A DNA stretch of 64,000 bases from Pseudomonadota bacterium (GTDB lineage Bacteria; Pseudomonadota; Gammaproteobacteria; Xanthomonadales; Xanthomonadaceae): assembly GCA_018242365.1 (NCBI GenBank), contig JAFECB010000006.1, positions 64,816 to 128,815 on the forward strand, written 5' to 3'. A program made the translations under genes and the position numbers. This document shows positions 26,625 through 35,796 of this stretch, one piece after another. Within the stretch, counting starts at the first letter, position 1; each line of letters starts with the position of its first letter. A model generated the notes under the pieces. The model ran no database searches, was not told where the DNA came from, and saw nothing but the letters and a program-made list of their open reading frames with translations.

Positions 26625-27247
26625 TGTGCGTTTTCCTTCGGGGTTGAGACGCCGCTATCGGCGCGGTTCGGGTCGACGACCTGCAAGGGCAGGACATCCA
26701 ATTTGGCGGTTCCTTGGGTTCCAGCAGGAATGACGTACTGGCCTCCGTGAATGAACAGGGCGAGCAGGCCTGCCCCCGGAACGACGGCTTCCGCAACCAC
26801 GGATGCGCCCACTGCAGCGCCGTTGTGCGCCTTGCCCGCCCCGCTCAGGCGCAGCGCGTGCAAACGCAATCGGCCTTCCGGTACGTCCAGGAAGCGGGCA
26901 GCCAGGATCAGTTCACCGGGCTTGCCGCCCACGCCAGACTTGTCGGCATGAATCACTTCACCTTGGCCATGCGTGCCCGCAGGCAGGACGCGACCATCCG
27001 GTAGCGTGACGGCATCGGCAAGCTGCAGTGCAAAGGTATCGCCGCGCTTGTTCCGGGCAGAGCTGATTTCTTCGAGGATTTCGATCCGCACCACCACTGG
27101 CGTAGCGGCCGCCGGGGCGGGTGCCGGGATCGGTTCGGGAGTGCCGGGCGCAGGCGGCACAGCCACGCTGGCTGGAGCCTCCGCAGACTGTGCGCACGAC
27201 ACGCCGGGCAACAAGGCCAAAAGCAGGCCAACCGTCGTCAACTTCAT
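26621..27247 (-). CDS. Uncharacterised secreted protein, coupled to DUF2846 gene
   Basis: The ATG at 27247 gives 208 residues with a signal peptide (MKLTTVGLLLALLPGVSCAQ). After a Pro/Ala linker comes a beta-rich domain: VVRIEILEEISSARNKRGDTFALQL, LPDGRVLPAGTHGQGEVIHADK, then a Gly/Ala hydrophobic stretch VVAEAVVPGAGLLALFIHGGQ. The pattern resembles envelope proteins that set a surface-exposed beta module, but I cannot name a family. Overlap with the DUF2846 gene suggests a joint envelope role. Confidence 0.65.
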   Translation of the reverse strand: MKLTTVGLLLALLPGVSCAQSAEAPASVAVPPAPGTPEPIPAPAPAAATPVVVRIEILEEISSARNKRGDTFALQLADAVTLPDGRVLPAGTHGQGEVIHADKSGVGGKPGELILAARFLDVPEGRLRLHALRLSGAGKAHNGAAVGASVVAEAVVPGAGLLALFIHGGQYVIPAGTQGTAKLDVLPLQVVDPNRADSGVSTPKENAQ

Positions 27248-27415
27248 TTGAAATCGGATCCCCATCCGCAGGCGCATCCCCAAGCAGCGCGTGATTTTAA
27301 TGGGCCTGCGCGCCTTCGCACAGGAGCGCGGCCATCCCGTTCAGTTCGCGCCCCTTGACGAGGCGAAATTGGTCAAATAAATTGACTTATATGTCCATAT
27401 GATTGACTATCAAAA

Positions 27416-27904
27416 ATGCCGACAAAATCCGCTGCGCCGCCGGCTACACCATGGTTTGATGTGATCGCCATCCCGGCCCTGCTTCGCCATGCCCGCAACA
27501 CCTATGGCGTGGCGATGCGGAAGGCGCTGGATGATGCGGGCTTCGATGACATCCCGAAGAACGGGCTGTACGTGATCGGCGGCCTGGCGCTTGGCGCGGG
27601 CGATGCCCCGCTGGCCGAGCTGATCCGCGACCTGCGCATCACCAAGCAGGCCGCGGGCCAGCTGGTCGATACGCTGGTGACGCGCGGTTACCTGGCACGC
27701 ATGGAAGACCCGCAGGACCGCCGACGCCAGATCGTGACGCTGACCGGACGCGGCCGTGCCGCTGCGGCGGCACAGGGTGCAGCACGCGCACGCATCGACA
27801 GCCTGCTGGCCGAACGCATCGGCGAGGCTGGCGTCGGCAAGTTCCGCAAGGTCCTGGCGGCCCTGATCGCCATCGGTCACGCCCCCCACGAGGACACGCC
27901 ATGA
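27416..27904 (+). CDS. MarR-family transcriptional regulator
   Basis: The 162-residue protein has a winged helix in the middle: ELIRDLRITKQAAGQLVDTLVTRGYLARMEDPQDRRRQIVTLTGRGR, where DPQDRRRQ is the wing signature of MarR proteins. The upstream region is AT-rich (27360-27410) with a likely promoter. It overlaps the next gene by 4 bp, so it probably controls and co-expresses the VOC protein. Confidence 0.85.
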   Translation: MPTKSAAPPATPWFDVIAIPALLRHARNTYGVAMRKALDDAGFDDIPKNGLYVIGGLALGAGDAPLAELIRDLRITKQAAGQLVDTLVTRGYLARMEDPQDRRRQIVTLTGRGRAAAAAQGAARARIDSLLAERIGEAGVGKFRKVLAALIAIGHAPHEDTP

Positions 27905-28293
27905 ACACACCGGATTTGCGCACGGTCGAGATCAAGGCCTTCGTGCCGACCCGCGACATGGCCGTCTCGCTGCAGTTCTATCGTGACCTCGGTTTCGAGA
28001 CCCCGTGGGTGTCGGACGAGCTGGCCTACCTGCACGCCGGCGGTTGCAGCTTCCTGCTGCAGAAGTTTTTCGTCGCCGAACATGCCGGCAATTTCATGAT
28101 GCACCTGCTGGTGGAAGACGTGGACGCATGGTGGTCGCATGTGCAGGCACAGCGCCTGACCGAGCGTTACGGCGTGCGTGCGCAGCCGCCGGAAGACCGC
28201 CCGTGGCAGATCCGCGACTTCGCGCTCACCGATCCTGCCGGCGTGCTCTGGCGGATCGGGCAGAACATCGGTGAACCCGGCCGCCACGCCTGA
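27901..28293 (+). CDS. VOC-family (glyoxalase/bleomycin-resistance-like) protein
   Basis: The 130-residue protein has the beta-alpha-beta-beta-beta halves of the VOC fold: VEIKAFVPTRDMAVSLQFYRDLGFE, LAYLHAGGCSFLLQKFF, MMHLLVEDVDAWWSHV, then FALTDPAGVLWRIGQNI. Such proteins bind a metal or an antibiotic-like ligand. The coupling to a MarR regulator hints at a detoxification or resistance role, which is inference only. Confidence 0.82.
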   Translation: MNTPDLRTVEIKAFVPTRDMAVSLQFYRDLGFETPWVSDELAYLHAGGCSFLLQKFFVAEHAGNFMMHLLVEDVDAWWSHVQAQRLTERYGVRAQPPEDRPWQIRDFALTDPAGVLWRIGQNIGEPGRHA

Positions 28294-28377
28294 GGATCGA
28301 ACGGCAACGCCAAGCGGCACGACAGCGGCACCGCAGTCCGTGCATGATGCGGGTTTCCCTGGACACACGCCGCACCC

Positions 28378-28925
<548 letters not shown>

Positions 28926-28929
<4 letters not shown>

Positions 28930-29945
28930 CCTTGGTCGACTTGCGCAGCGACACCGTCACCCAGCCCACCGCCGCGATGCGTGAGGCGATGCTGGCAGCG
29001 CAGGTGGGCGATGATGTCTATGGCGAGGACCCCACGGTCAATGCGCTGCAGGCACGGCTGGCCGACGATCTCGGCTTCGAAGCCGGGCTGTTCGTGCCCA
29101 GCGGCACGCAATCCAACCTGCTCGCCCTGCTGGCACATTGCGAACGCGGTGACGAATACCTCGTCGGCATGGACGCGCATACCTACAAATTCGAAGGTGG
29201 CGGCGCGGCGGTGCTCGGCTCGATCCAGCCGCAGCCCATCCTGCAGGCTGCGGATGGCAGCTTGCCGATTGAACGCCTCGCGGCGGCGATCAAGCCGGTC
29301 GATCCGCACTTCGCGCGCACGCGCTTGCTGGCGCTGGAAAACACCTGGCACGGTCGCGCCTTGCCACCGTTTTACCTGCATGAGGCGAGCGAATTCGCAC
29401 GTTCGCGCGGGCTGGGCCTCCACCTCGACGGTGCCCGCCTGTTCAACGCGGCGATCGCCTGCCAAGTGCCGGCACGCGCGATTGCCGGCCATTTCGACAC
29501 CGTTTCGATCTGCCTGTCCAAGGGCCTTGGCGCGCCGGTCGGTTCGGTGCTGGTCGGCTCACACGCATTGATCGACAAGGCACGGCGCTGGCGCAAGGTC
29601 TGCGGCGGCGGCTGGCGTCAGGCGGGCATGCTCGCTGCCGCCTGCCTCCACGCGCTTGACCACCATGTGCAGCGACTGGCCGATGACCACGCCCGCGCGG
29701 CGCGATTGGCCGACGGTTTGGGCAGGATCGCCGGGGTCACCCTGCTCGGCCAGCACACCAATATGGTCTTCGTCGAGGTTCCGGCGGAGCAGTTGCACGC
29801 ACTCGATGCCCATCTGCGCGAGGCCGGCATCCGCATCAGCATCGGCTATCTGCCGACCCTGCGGCTGGTCACCCACCTCGACGTGGACGATGACGGCGTC
29901 GCGCGCACGCTTGCTGCGTTCGCCGGATTTTTTGCCGGGCATTGA
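28926..29945 (+). CDS. ltaE: Low-specificity L-threonine aldolase
   Basis: This 339-residue PLP enzyme cleaves L-threonine or allo-threonine to glycine and acetaldehyde. Motifs are [44 protein letters not shown] and the PLP lysine in [14 protein letters not shown] chose the ATG at 28926, overlapping the apt stop by 4 bp, because the family begins at this VDLRSDT segment. Confidence 0.93.
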
Positions 29946-30247
29946 TCCCGCGCGACGCGGAAACAGGCTTCCGCCACTGGGCCGTAGCGCCCATTTCCTG
30001 AACGGCGCAGCTGAACGGATCGCCACCGACAGCACGCTGGTCGCGACTTTGCTGTATAAAGGCGGCACTGTTCAAGGCGGGATCACGGTACATCGTGACT
30101 CCGGTGCTGTAGATCAACCGGTTCAGGGTCCTTCGTGGCCCAACAGACGATCCACCTCATCGCTTCGCGTTACCCCTTGCTCGATACAGTCCCGACGACG
30201 CACAGCGCGTCCGGGTTTTCCCAACTGTTCCAACAAGGAGTAACACC
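29946..30247 (+). promoter_or_regulatory. Long upstream region and leader of the cold-shock gene
   Basis: These 302 bp have no gene. TATAAA at 30054-30059 is the best -10 candidate; without a clear -35 the call is weak. If used, the transcript would carry a leader of roughly 180 nt, as cspA mRNAs do, ending in an AAGGAG ribosome-binding site 7 nt before the ATG. The leader has several short inverted repeats, but I cannot assign a structure. Confidence 0.4.
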
Positions 30248-30457
30248 ATGTCTGATCGTCAAAGCGGCACCGTGAAGTGGTTCAACGACGCCAAGGGTTT
30301 CGGCTTCATCACCCCGGAAAGCGGCGCCGACCTGTTCGTGCATTTCCGTTCCATCCAGGGCAGCGGCTTCAAGTCCCTGCAGGAAGGCCAGCGCGTCACG
30401 TTCAAGGTTGCGCAGGGCCAGAAGGGCCTGCAGGCCGAGGAAGTGCAGGCTGTCTGA
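30248..30457 (+). CDS. Cold-shock domain protein (CspA family)
   Basis: The 69-residue single-domain protein has the two RNA-binding motifs of CSD proteins, KGFGFITPE (RNP1) and LFVHF (RNP2), in the usual order, beginning GTVKWFND. It binds single-stranded RNA or DNA and can act as an RNA chaperone. Whether it is cold-induced is not shown by sequence, although the long leader is typical of such genes. A clear terminator follows. Confidence 0.95.
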   Translation: MSDRQSGTVKWFNDAKGFGFITPESGADLFVHFRSIQGSGFKSLQEGQRVTFKVAQGQKGLQAEEVQAV

Positions 30458-30499
30458 GCCTCACCCGGTGCGGCTTGCGCCGCACCAGCGACACACAAG

Positions 30500-30529
30500 A
30501 CCCCGTGCGGAAACGCGCGGGGTTTTTTT
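30500..30529 (+). terminator. Rho-independent terminator of the cold-shock gene
   Basis: CCCCGTGCG, a GAAA loop and CGCGCGGGG form a stable GC stem directly followed by TTTTTTT, 43 bp after the stop codon. Confidence 0.9.
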
Positions 30530-30550
30530 GTGCGTGAGGCAATCCGTGTA

Positions 30551-31654
30551 TCAGGGCGTTCCCGCCGCGCGACCTTCCTGCAACTTGCGCGCCGCCTCCA
30601 CGTACTTGGCGGTCTTCGGATTGGCCGCGTTCCATCGTGGCGCGACCGGATCGTTGGCGATCATCCACACCGCCAGCGCCACGGTGCGATCGATCGCCGC
30701 CATGTTGGTGTAATCGATCTTGTCCCAGGTGTCGGCAGCGCCGTGATAGTCCGGGTATTCGTAGGCAACGCTGATGGTGTGCGCCGGCACGCCGAGGTCC
30801 GCCAGTGCCTGGTTGTCGCTGAAGGCGAAATAGCGATCACTGTTGACCGGATGGCGGGTGATGTTGACACCGGTCAGCGCACCGGCCTGCCGCAGCACAT
30901 CGGCCACCTGCGAGTAATCGGCGCCGGTGAGGGCGGCGGCGCGCACCTCCGGCCCTTCGCTGTCGTCGGTGCGGCCGACCTGTTCGAGATTGATGTCGGC
31001 CACGGTATCGGCGACCGGCACCAGCGGATGCGCGCCGTAATAGCGGGAACCGACCAAGCCGTGTTCCTCGCCGAACACGGTCATGAACACGATGCTGCGC
31101 TTCGGCCGCGTCTTCAGTGCCGCAAACGCCCGCGCCAGCTCGATCACCGAGACCGTGCCACTGCCATTATCGTTGGCACCGTTGAAGATCGGATCAGCGC
31201 TGCTGCCCGCACGCACGCCGAGGTGGTCGTAATGCGCGGTCACCAGCACGTAGGTCTGGCTCAATTGCGGATCCGATCCACGCAACACGCCGACCACATT
31301 GCGCACCAGCAGGGGCTCCGGCGCATTGGCATAACGGGCGCGCTCGCGCGCCGGTGCGATCTGCCGCCAGTCGGCGGTCTGGAAATAGCCATCGTCGCCC
31401 AGCGGTTCCAGTCCGGCCGCACGAAACTGCGAAGCGATGTATTCGGCCGCCATGTCCAGCCCACGCGAGGGCGTACCACGGCCTTCCAGCGCATCCGACG
31501 CAAGGAAGGCCAAATCGCCACGCATGTTGGCGGCGGAGATGTTCGACAGCAGCTGCGCCTGTTCCGGCGGCAGGGTCGGCTCGGCGGCATGTGCGGCGGA
31601 TGCTGCGAATGCGGCCGCCAGTAGTGCTGCGCGCAGAGAGCGGATCATGACCAT
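30551..31654 (-). CDS. Secreted M28-family zinc peptidase
   Basis: The ATG at 31654, preceded by GGGTGA, gives 367 residues with a signal peptide (cleavage after AAHA). Two-zinc ligands of the M28 family are visible: TAHYDHLG, GANDNGSGT, FGEEHGLVGS and DINLEQVGR. It is probably a periplasmic or secreted aminopeptidase. It converges on the cold-shock gene and seems monocistronic. Confidence 0.88.
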   Translation of the reverse strand: MVMIRSLRAALLAAAFAASAAHAAEPTLPPEQAQLLSNISAANMRGDLAFLASDALEGRGTPSRGLDMAAEYIASQFRAAGLEPLGDDGYFQTADWRQIAPARERARYANAPEPLLVRNVVGVLRGSDPQLSQTYVLVTAHYDHLGVRAGSSADPIFNGANDNGSGTVSVIELARAFAALKTRPKRSIVFMTVFGEEHGLVGSRYYGAHPLVPVADTVADINLEQVGRTDDSEGPEVRAAALTGADYSQVADVLRQAGALTGVNITRHPVNSDRYFAFSDNQALADLGVPAHTISVAYEYPDYHGAADTWDKIDYTNMAAIDRTVALAVWMIANDPVAPRWNAANPKTAKYVEAARKLQEGRAAGTP

Positions 31655-31745
31655 TGCGTTCACCCGTGGTGTGTCCGCCGCAGTCTAGCGATCAAGCATC
31701 GCGGCGTACCGGGCAGGAAGTCAGGGCAACGCGGGGGAAGTCAAC

Positions 31746-32549
31746 TCACCCGCACTTGCTATACCCGCAGTTCAAGCATGTCGCGCAGCCGTCCATCAGC
31801 ACCAGCGCCTTGGTGTTGCACTTGTGGCACATCGAAGCCGAAGGCGGGAAGCTGGTGCCGTCGCCGGTGATGGCGATGGGCTCGTCGTCCATCGCATCGT
31901 CCTCGGCGATCATGGCGCCGCCCATTTCGCCGGCGGTGCCGGCTCCTAACCCGCGATTTTCAGCGTTTTTTTTTGAGCGGGTCTCGTAGGCGCGGCGCTT
32001 TTCGGCGATCAGTGCGCGCTGGGCGTCGCTCATTTCCGGGTCGTGCAGCAGGCCGATCGACTTCAGGTGATCCTCGACAATGCTGCCGAGTTCGGCCACC
32101 AGCGAGGGCATGTAGACGCCACCGGCCTTGAAGTAGCCGCCGCGCGGGTCGAACACCGCCTTCATCTCATCGACGATGAAGGTGACGTCGCCGCCCTTGC
32201 GGAACACCGCCGACATGATCCGGGTGAGCGCGACGATCCACTGGAAATGCTCCATCGACTTGGAGTTGATGAAGATCTCGAACGGCCGGCGCAGTTCGTG
32301 CTCGGTGCCGGCATTGAGCACGATGTCGTTGATGGTCACGTACATCGCGTGCTCGACCAACGGCGATTTGATCTTGTAGGTGGAACCGATCAGGACGTCC
32401 GGGCGCTCGATGCGCTCGTGCATGTGGATGACGTTGTCTTCCAGCTCGGCGTCGGCCGTGGTGGCGGCGACCAGCTCGATCTCGGCTGCGCGCTGTTCGG
32501 GGGTGACAACGGAATAGCCCTTGATTTTCTTTTCGATCCTGACGGTCAT
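31746..32549 (-). CDS. nrdJb: Class II ribonucleotide reductase, C-terminal subunit NrdJb
   Basis: The 267-residue protein contains the TSCPD-type beta region of adenosylcobalamin-dependent reductases (STYKIKSPLVEHAMYVTINDIV, RPFEIFINSKSMEHFQWIVALTRIMSAVFRKGG) and ends in a zinc-ribbon-like cysteine tail CHKCN-CATCLNCGYSKCG that should carry the redox-active pair regenerating the active site. It lacks the catalytic barrel, which is encoded by nrdJa 0.6 kb upstream. The same split is known from Pseudomonas aeruginosa nrdJa/nrdJb. Confidence 0.88.
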   Translation of the reverse strand: MTVRIEKKIKGYSVVTPEQRAAEIELVAATTADAELEDNVIHMHERIERPDVLIGSTYKIKSPLVEHAMYVTINDIVLNAGTEHELRRPFEIFINSKSMEHFQWIVALTRIMSAVFRKGGDVTFIVDEMKAVFDPRGGYFKAGGVYMPSLVAELGSIVEDHLKSIGLLHDPEMSDAQRALIAEKRRAYETRSKKNAENRGLGAGTAGEMGGAMIAEDDAMDDEPIAITGDGTSFPPSASMCHKCNTKALVLMDGCATCLNCGYSKCG

Positions 32550-32632
32550 GGAACCTGAAACCTGCCTGTCGTGTTGCCGTAACGGGGGATGCGCCCCACC
32601 CGGCGCGAGACCGGGCGGGCGCGTGTGCTTGC

Positions 32633-33088
32633 TTACTTCGTCGTCTTCTTGGCGACTTTCTTCGCGGTCTTCCTGGCTGGCGCTTTCTTCGCTGGCGCTT
32701 TCTTCGCCGCCGGCTTCTTCATCGCAGTTTTGCTGGCAGCGGCTTTCTTTGCCGGGGCCTTCTTCGCTGCTGCTTTTTTCGCTGGCGCTTTCTTGGCCAC
32801 CACCTTCTTTGCGGCCTTCTTGCCTGCAACCTTGTCCTTCAGGGTCTGCGCCTGCTTGCGTGCGTCGGCACCGGCGGCGGACAACTTCTGCTTGGCGGTG
32901 GCGACTTTCTTCTCGACGGCCTTTTTCGCCGACGTGGCCGCGGTCTTCGCCCGCGTGGTCGCCTTCTTGACCTTGGCAAGCGTGGTTGCCGCCGCCGCCG
33001 AGGCGGCGTCGCGCAATTCCGCCACTTTTTCCTTGCCGCTTTCAACGGCATCGGACAGCGCATTCGTGACCTGGTTTCCGTTGCTCAT
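32633..33088 (-). CDS. Histone H1-like Lys/Ala-rich DNA-binding protein
   Basis: The 151-residue product starts at the ATG at 33088 (MSNGNQVTNALSDAVESGKEK). A helical N-terminal half is followed by a long tail of KKAPAKKAAAKK-type units, like eukaryotic H1 tails and bacterial AlgP/HctB-like proteins. It should bind DNA non-specifically and compact it. Its position between nrdJa and nrdJb, 78 bp after the first and 83 bp before the second, means it probably shares their transcript. Confidence 0.8.
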   Translation of the reverse strand: MSNGNQVTNALSDAVESGKEKVAELRDAASAAAATTLAKVKKATTRAKTAATSAKKAVEKKVATAKQKLSAAGADARKQAQTLKDKVAGKKAAKKVVAKKAPAKKAAAKKAPAKKAAASKTAMKKPAAKKAPAKKAPARKTAKKVAKKTTK

Positions 33089-33166
33089 ATGCCCTCTCCT
33101 TGCGGGGCTGGGTGGGAGGCTTCCCACACCGCGATGCTATACCCGAACCGCCCGCCTGCGCCTGCC

Positions 33167-35317
33167 TCAGAACTTGCCGTAGTAACCCTCTTTGAGCGCG
33201 TCGAACAGGTTGGCGGCGGTGTGCATCTCGCCGTCGTATTCGATCTGCTCGTTGCCCTTGACCTCGATGGTGGAACCATCCTCCAGCTCGAAGCGGTAGG
33301 TGGTGTTCTCGAGGTCGGCTTCCTTCACCAGCACGCCCTGGAACGCCTGCGGATTGAAGCGGAAGGTGGTGCAGCCCTTCAGGCCCTGCCGGTGGGCGTA
33401 GCGGTAGATGTCCTTGAAGTCCTCGTAGGGATAGTCGGTGGGGACGTTCGCGGTCTTGGAGATCGACGAATCCACCCACTTCTGCGCCGCCGCCTGCACG
33501 TCGACGTGTTCCTTCGGGCTGATGTCATCGGCGCTGATGAAGTAGTCGGGCAGCTTCGCCGCCGCGTCCTCGGCGAACGGCATCGCCTTGGCATTGACCA
33601 GTTCGCGATAGGCCAGCAGTTCGAAGGAATAGACGTCCACCTTTTCCTTGGACTTCTTGCCCTCGCGGATCACGTTGCGGCTGTAGTGATGGGCGAAGCT
33701 CGGCTCGATGCCGTTGCTGGCGTTGTTGGCCAGGCTGAGCGAGATGGTGCCGGTGGGCGCGATCGAACTATGGTGGGTGAAACGGCAGCCGACTTCGGCC
33801 AATTCATCGGCAAGCTCGGGCGCGACCTTCGCCACCTGCTGCATGTAGCGGCTGTAGCGCGCGTGCAGCACCCGGCCTTCGATCTGCTGGCCGAGTTTCC
33901 AGCCGTCCTTCGCCATTTCCGGGCGCTTGCGCAGCATCTCGGCATCGACGGTGAACAGCTCGTCCATGATCGGCGCCGGGCCTTTTTCCTTGGCCAGGGC
34001 AAGCCCGGTTTCCCAGCCGGCCACTGCCATCTCGCGGGCGATCGCCTCGGTGAATTCGCAGGACTCCTTGCTGCCGTATTTCATCCGCAGCATGGTCATG
34101 CTGCTGCCGAGGCCGAGGAAGCCCATGCCGTGGCGGCGCTTGCGCAGGATCTCGTCACGCTGGCGCTGCAGCGGCAGGCCGTTGACCTCGACCACGTTGT
34201 CGAGCATGCGGGTGAACACGCGCACCACTTCCTTGTATTCCTCCCAGTCGAATTCGGCCTGGTCGGTGAAGGCGTGGCGGACGAACTTGGTGAGGTTGAC
34301 CGAGCCCAGCAGGCAGGCGCCATAGGGCGGCAGCGGCTGCTCGCCGCAGGGATTGGTGGCGCGGATGGTCTCGCACCACCAGTTGTTGTTCATCTCGTTG
34401 ACGCGGTCGATCAGGATGAAGCCCGGCTCGGCGTAGTCATAGGTCGAGACCATGATCATGTCCCACAGGTGGCGAGCGCGGATGTGCCCGTACACCTTGC
34501 AGGCCACCAGGCCGTCGTCACGCACGATGTAGTTCGCGTGCAGCGGCCAGTCGCGCCAGACCACCTGGGTCGCGTCGTCGAGATCGATTTCGCCGCGCTC
34601 CTTGGCATTGATCGGGAACACCAGCGGCCAGTCGTCGTCGGACTCCACCGCCTGCATGAAGCCATCGGTGATCAGAAGGCTGAGGTTGAACTGGCGCAGG
34701 CGGCCGTCCTCGCGCTTGGCGCGGATGAAGTCCTTCACGTCCGGATGGGAGACATCGAAGGTGCCCATCTGCGCGCCACGGCGGCCACCCGCCGAGGACA
34801 CGGTGAAACACATCTTGTCGAAGATGTCCATGAACGACATCGGCCCCGAGGTATACGCACCGGCGCCGGCAACGAAGGCGCCGCGCGGGCGCAGGGTCGA
34901 GAATTCGTAACCGATGCCGCAGCCGGCCTTCAGGGTCAGCCCGGCCTCGTGCACCTTTTCGAGGATGCCGTCCATCGAATCGGTGATCGTGCCCGACACC
35001 GTGCAATTGATGGTGGAGGTGGCGGGCTTGTGCTCCTGCGCGCCGGCATTGGAGGTGATGCGGCCGGCCGGGATCGCGCCGCGGCGCAGCGCCCAGGTGA
35101 AGCGCTCCTGCCAGTACTGCTGCAACTCGACGGTGGGCTCGGCCTCGGCCAGCGCCTTGGCGACGCGCTGGTAGGTGCCGTCGATGTCGGCATCGATGGC
35201 GACGCCGCGCTTGGTCTTGAGGCGGTATTTCTTGTCCCAGATGTCCACCGATGCCGGCTGCATCGAAATGTCCTGCTTCGTTTCCGTGGCCACCGCTTCC
35301 AGCCTCGCCCTGCTCAT
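33167..35317 (-). CDS. nrdJa: Class II (B12-dependent) ribonucleotide reductase, catalytic subunit NrdJa
   Basis: NrdJ reduces ribonucleotides to deoxyribonucleotides using adenosylcobalamin, so it works with or without oxygen. From the ATG at 35317 it has 716 residues. The ten-stranded barrel motifs are present: STINCTVSGTITDSM, GCGIGYEFSTLRPRG, SSAGGRRGAQMG, the active-site NPCGEQPLPPYGACLLGSVNL and SIAPTGTISL. The C-terminal TSCPD and cysteine tail are absent and supplied by nrdJb. Tandem NrdR boxes lie 170 bp upstream. Confidence 0.93.
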   Translation of the reverse strand: MSRARLEAVATETKQDISMQPASVDIWDKKYRLKTKRGVAIDADIDGTYQRVAKALAEAEPTVELQQYWQERFTWALRRGAIPAGRITSNAGAQEHKPATSTINCTVSGTITDSMDGILEKVHEAGLTLKAGCGIGYEFSTLRPRGAFVAGAGAYTSGPMSFMDIFDKMCFTVSSAGGRRGAQMGTFDVSHPDVKDFIRAKREDGRLRQFNLSLLITDGFMQAVESDDDWPLVFPINAKERGEIDLDDATQVVWRDWPLHANYIVRDDGLVACKVYGHIRARHLWDMIMVSTYDYAEPGFILIDRVNEMNNNWWCETIRATNPCGEQPLPPYGACLLGSVNLTKFVRHAFTDQAEFDWEEYKEVVRVFTRMLDNVVEVNGLPLQRQRDEILRKRRHGMGFLGLGSSMTMLRMKYGSKESCEFTEAIAREMAVAGWETGLALAKEKGPAPIMDELFTVDAEMLRKRPEMAKDGWKLGQQIEGRVLHARYSRYMQQVAKVAPELADELAEVGCRFTHHSSIAPTGTISLSLANNASNGIEPSFAHHYSRNVIREGKKSKEKVDVYSFELLAYRELVNAKAMPFAEDAAAKLPDYFISADDISPKEHVDVQAAAQKWVDSSISKTANVPTDYPYEDFKDIYRYAHRQGLKGCTTFRFNPQAFQGVLVKEADLENTTYRFELEDGSTIEVKGNEQIEYDGEMHTAANLFDALKEGYYGKF

Positions 35318-35486
35318 GCCTGTCGGATCTCCCGTTCCGTCGATTGTCCAGATTTCGCGGCAAGTCGCCGCGAAGCTCGTCTTGTTCCGGCGCATGCGCC
35401 GTGTGTCGCCTTGTCGTCCTTGCCCATCCTGCCGCCAGGCGCGTGCCGTTCGGGGCGGCGCGCAAACGGCCAGAAACCACGGAACG

Positions 35487-35533
35487 CCACAAGAATTGGG
35501 TGTTTCCGCAGCATCGACCACTACATCTTGTGG
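35487..35533 (-). promoter_or_regulatory. Tandem NrdR boxes upstream of nrdJa
   Basis: CCACTACATCTTGTGG at 35518-35533 closely fits the NrdR box consensus ACACWATATATWGTGT and the Pseudomonas-type ACACTACATCTAGTGT. A second 16-bp site, CCACAAGAATTGGGTG, lies at 35487-35502. Their starts are 31 bp apart with a 15-bp spacer, which is the conserved spacing needed for NrdR to bind both on one DNA face. NrdR represses ribonucleotide reductase genes when dATP/ATP is high. Confidence 0.85.
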
Positions 35534-35796
35534 CAAGCCCCGGACGGAGACCATACCCAGCCCGTCGCCGGCAAGTCAATGCCAATTTGTGCTTGACCTG
35601 GAACCGGATGCCCGCAGCGGTCGCTGCGACGCGCTGGCATGGGTTTGCGGTCGATGTGCGACCAACAAGCTGAATGCGCGCGATGCTGCAGTGCGTGATG
35701 AAAACCCCGTCGCAAGCACCCCGGCGACCGCCCTTCAGCAAGGATTCGAGCACGCTTCGCAAGACTGCAAGGCATCGATCCGTCATCATTGCCCGC

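Noticed and set aside
29946..30247. Small protein frame in the cold-shock leader
   Set aside because: The plus-strand frame there continues from an out-of-frame reading of ltaE and has no start context; a regulatory leader is the better reading.
33089..35596. An 835-codon plus-strand frame opposite nrdJa
   Set aside because: The minus strand carries an unmistakable ribonucleotide reductase; the opposite frame shows no motif and arises from codon bias.
35318..35796. Cobalamin riboswitch in the nrdJa leader
   Set aside because: Expected because the enzyme needs B12, but I could not find a recognisable B12-box in the leader. NrdR boxes explain the regulation better.
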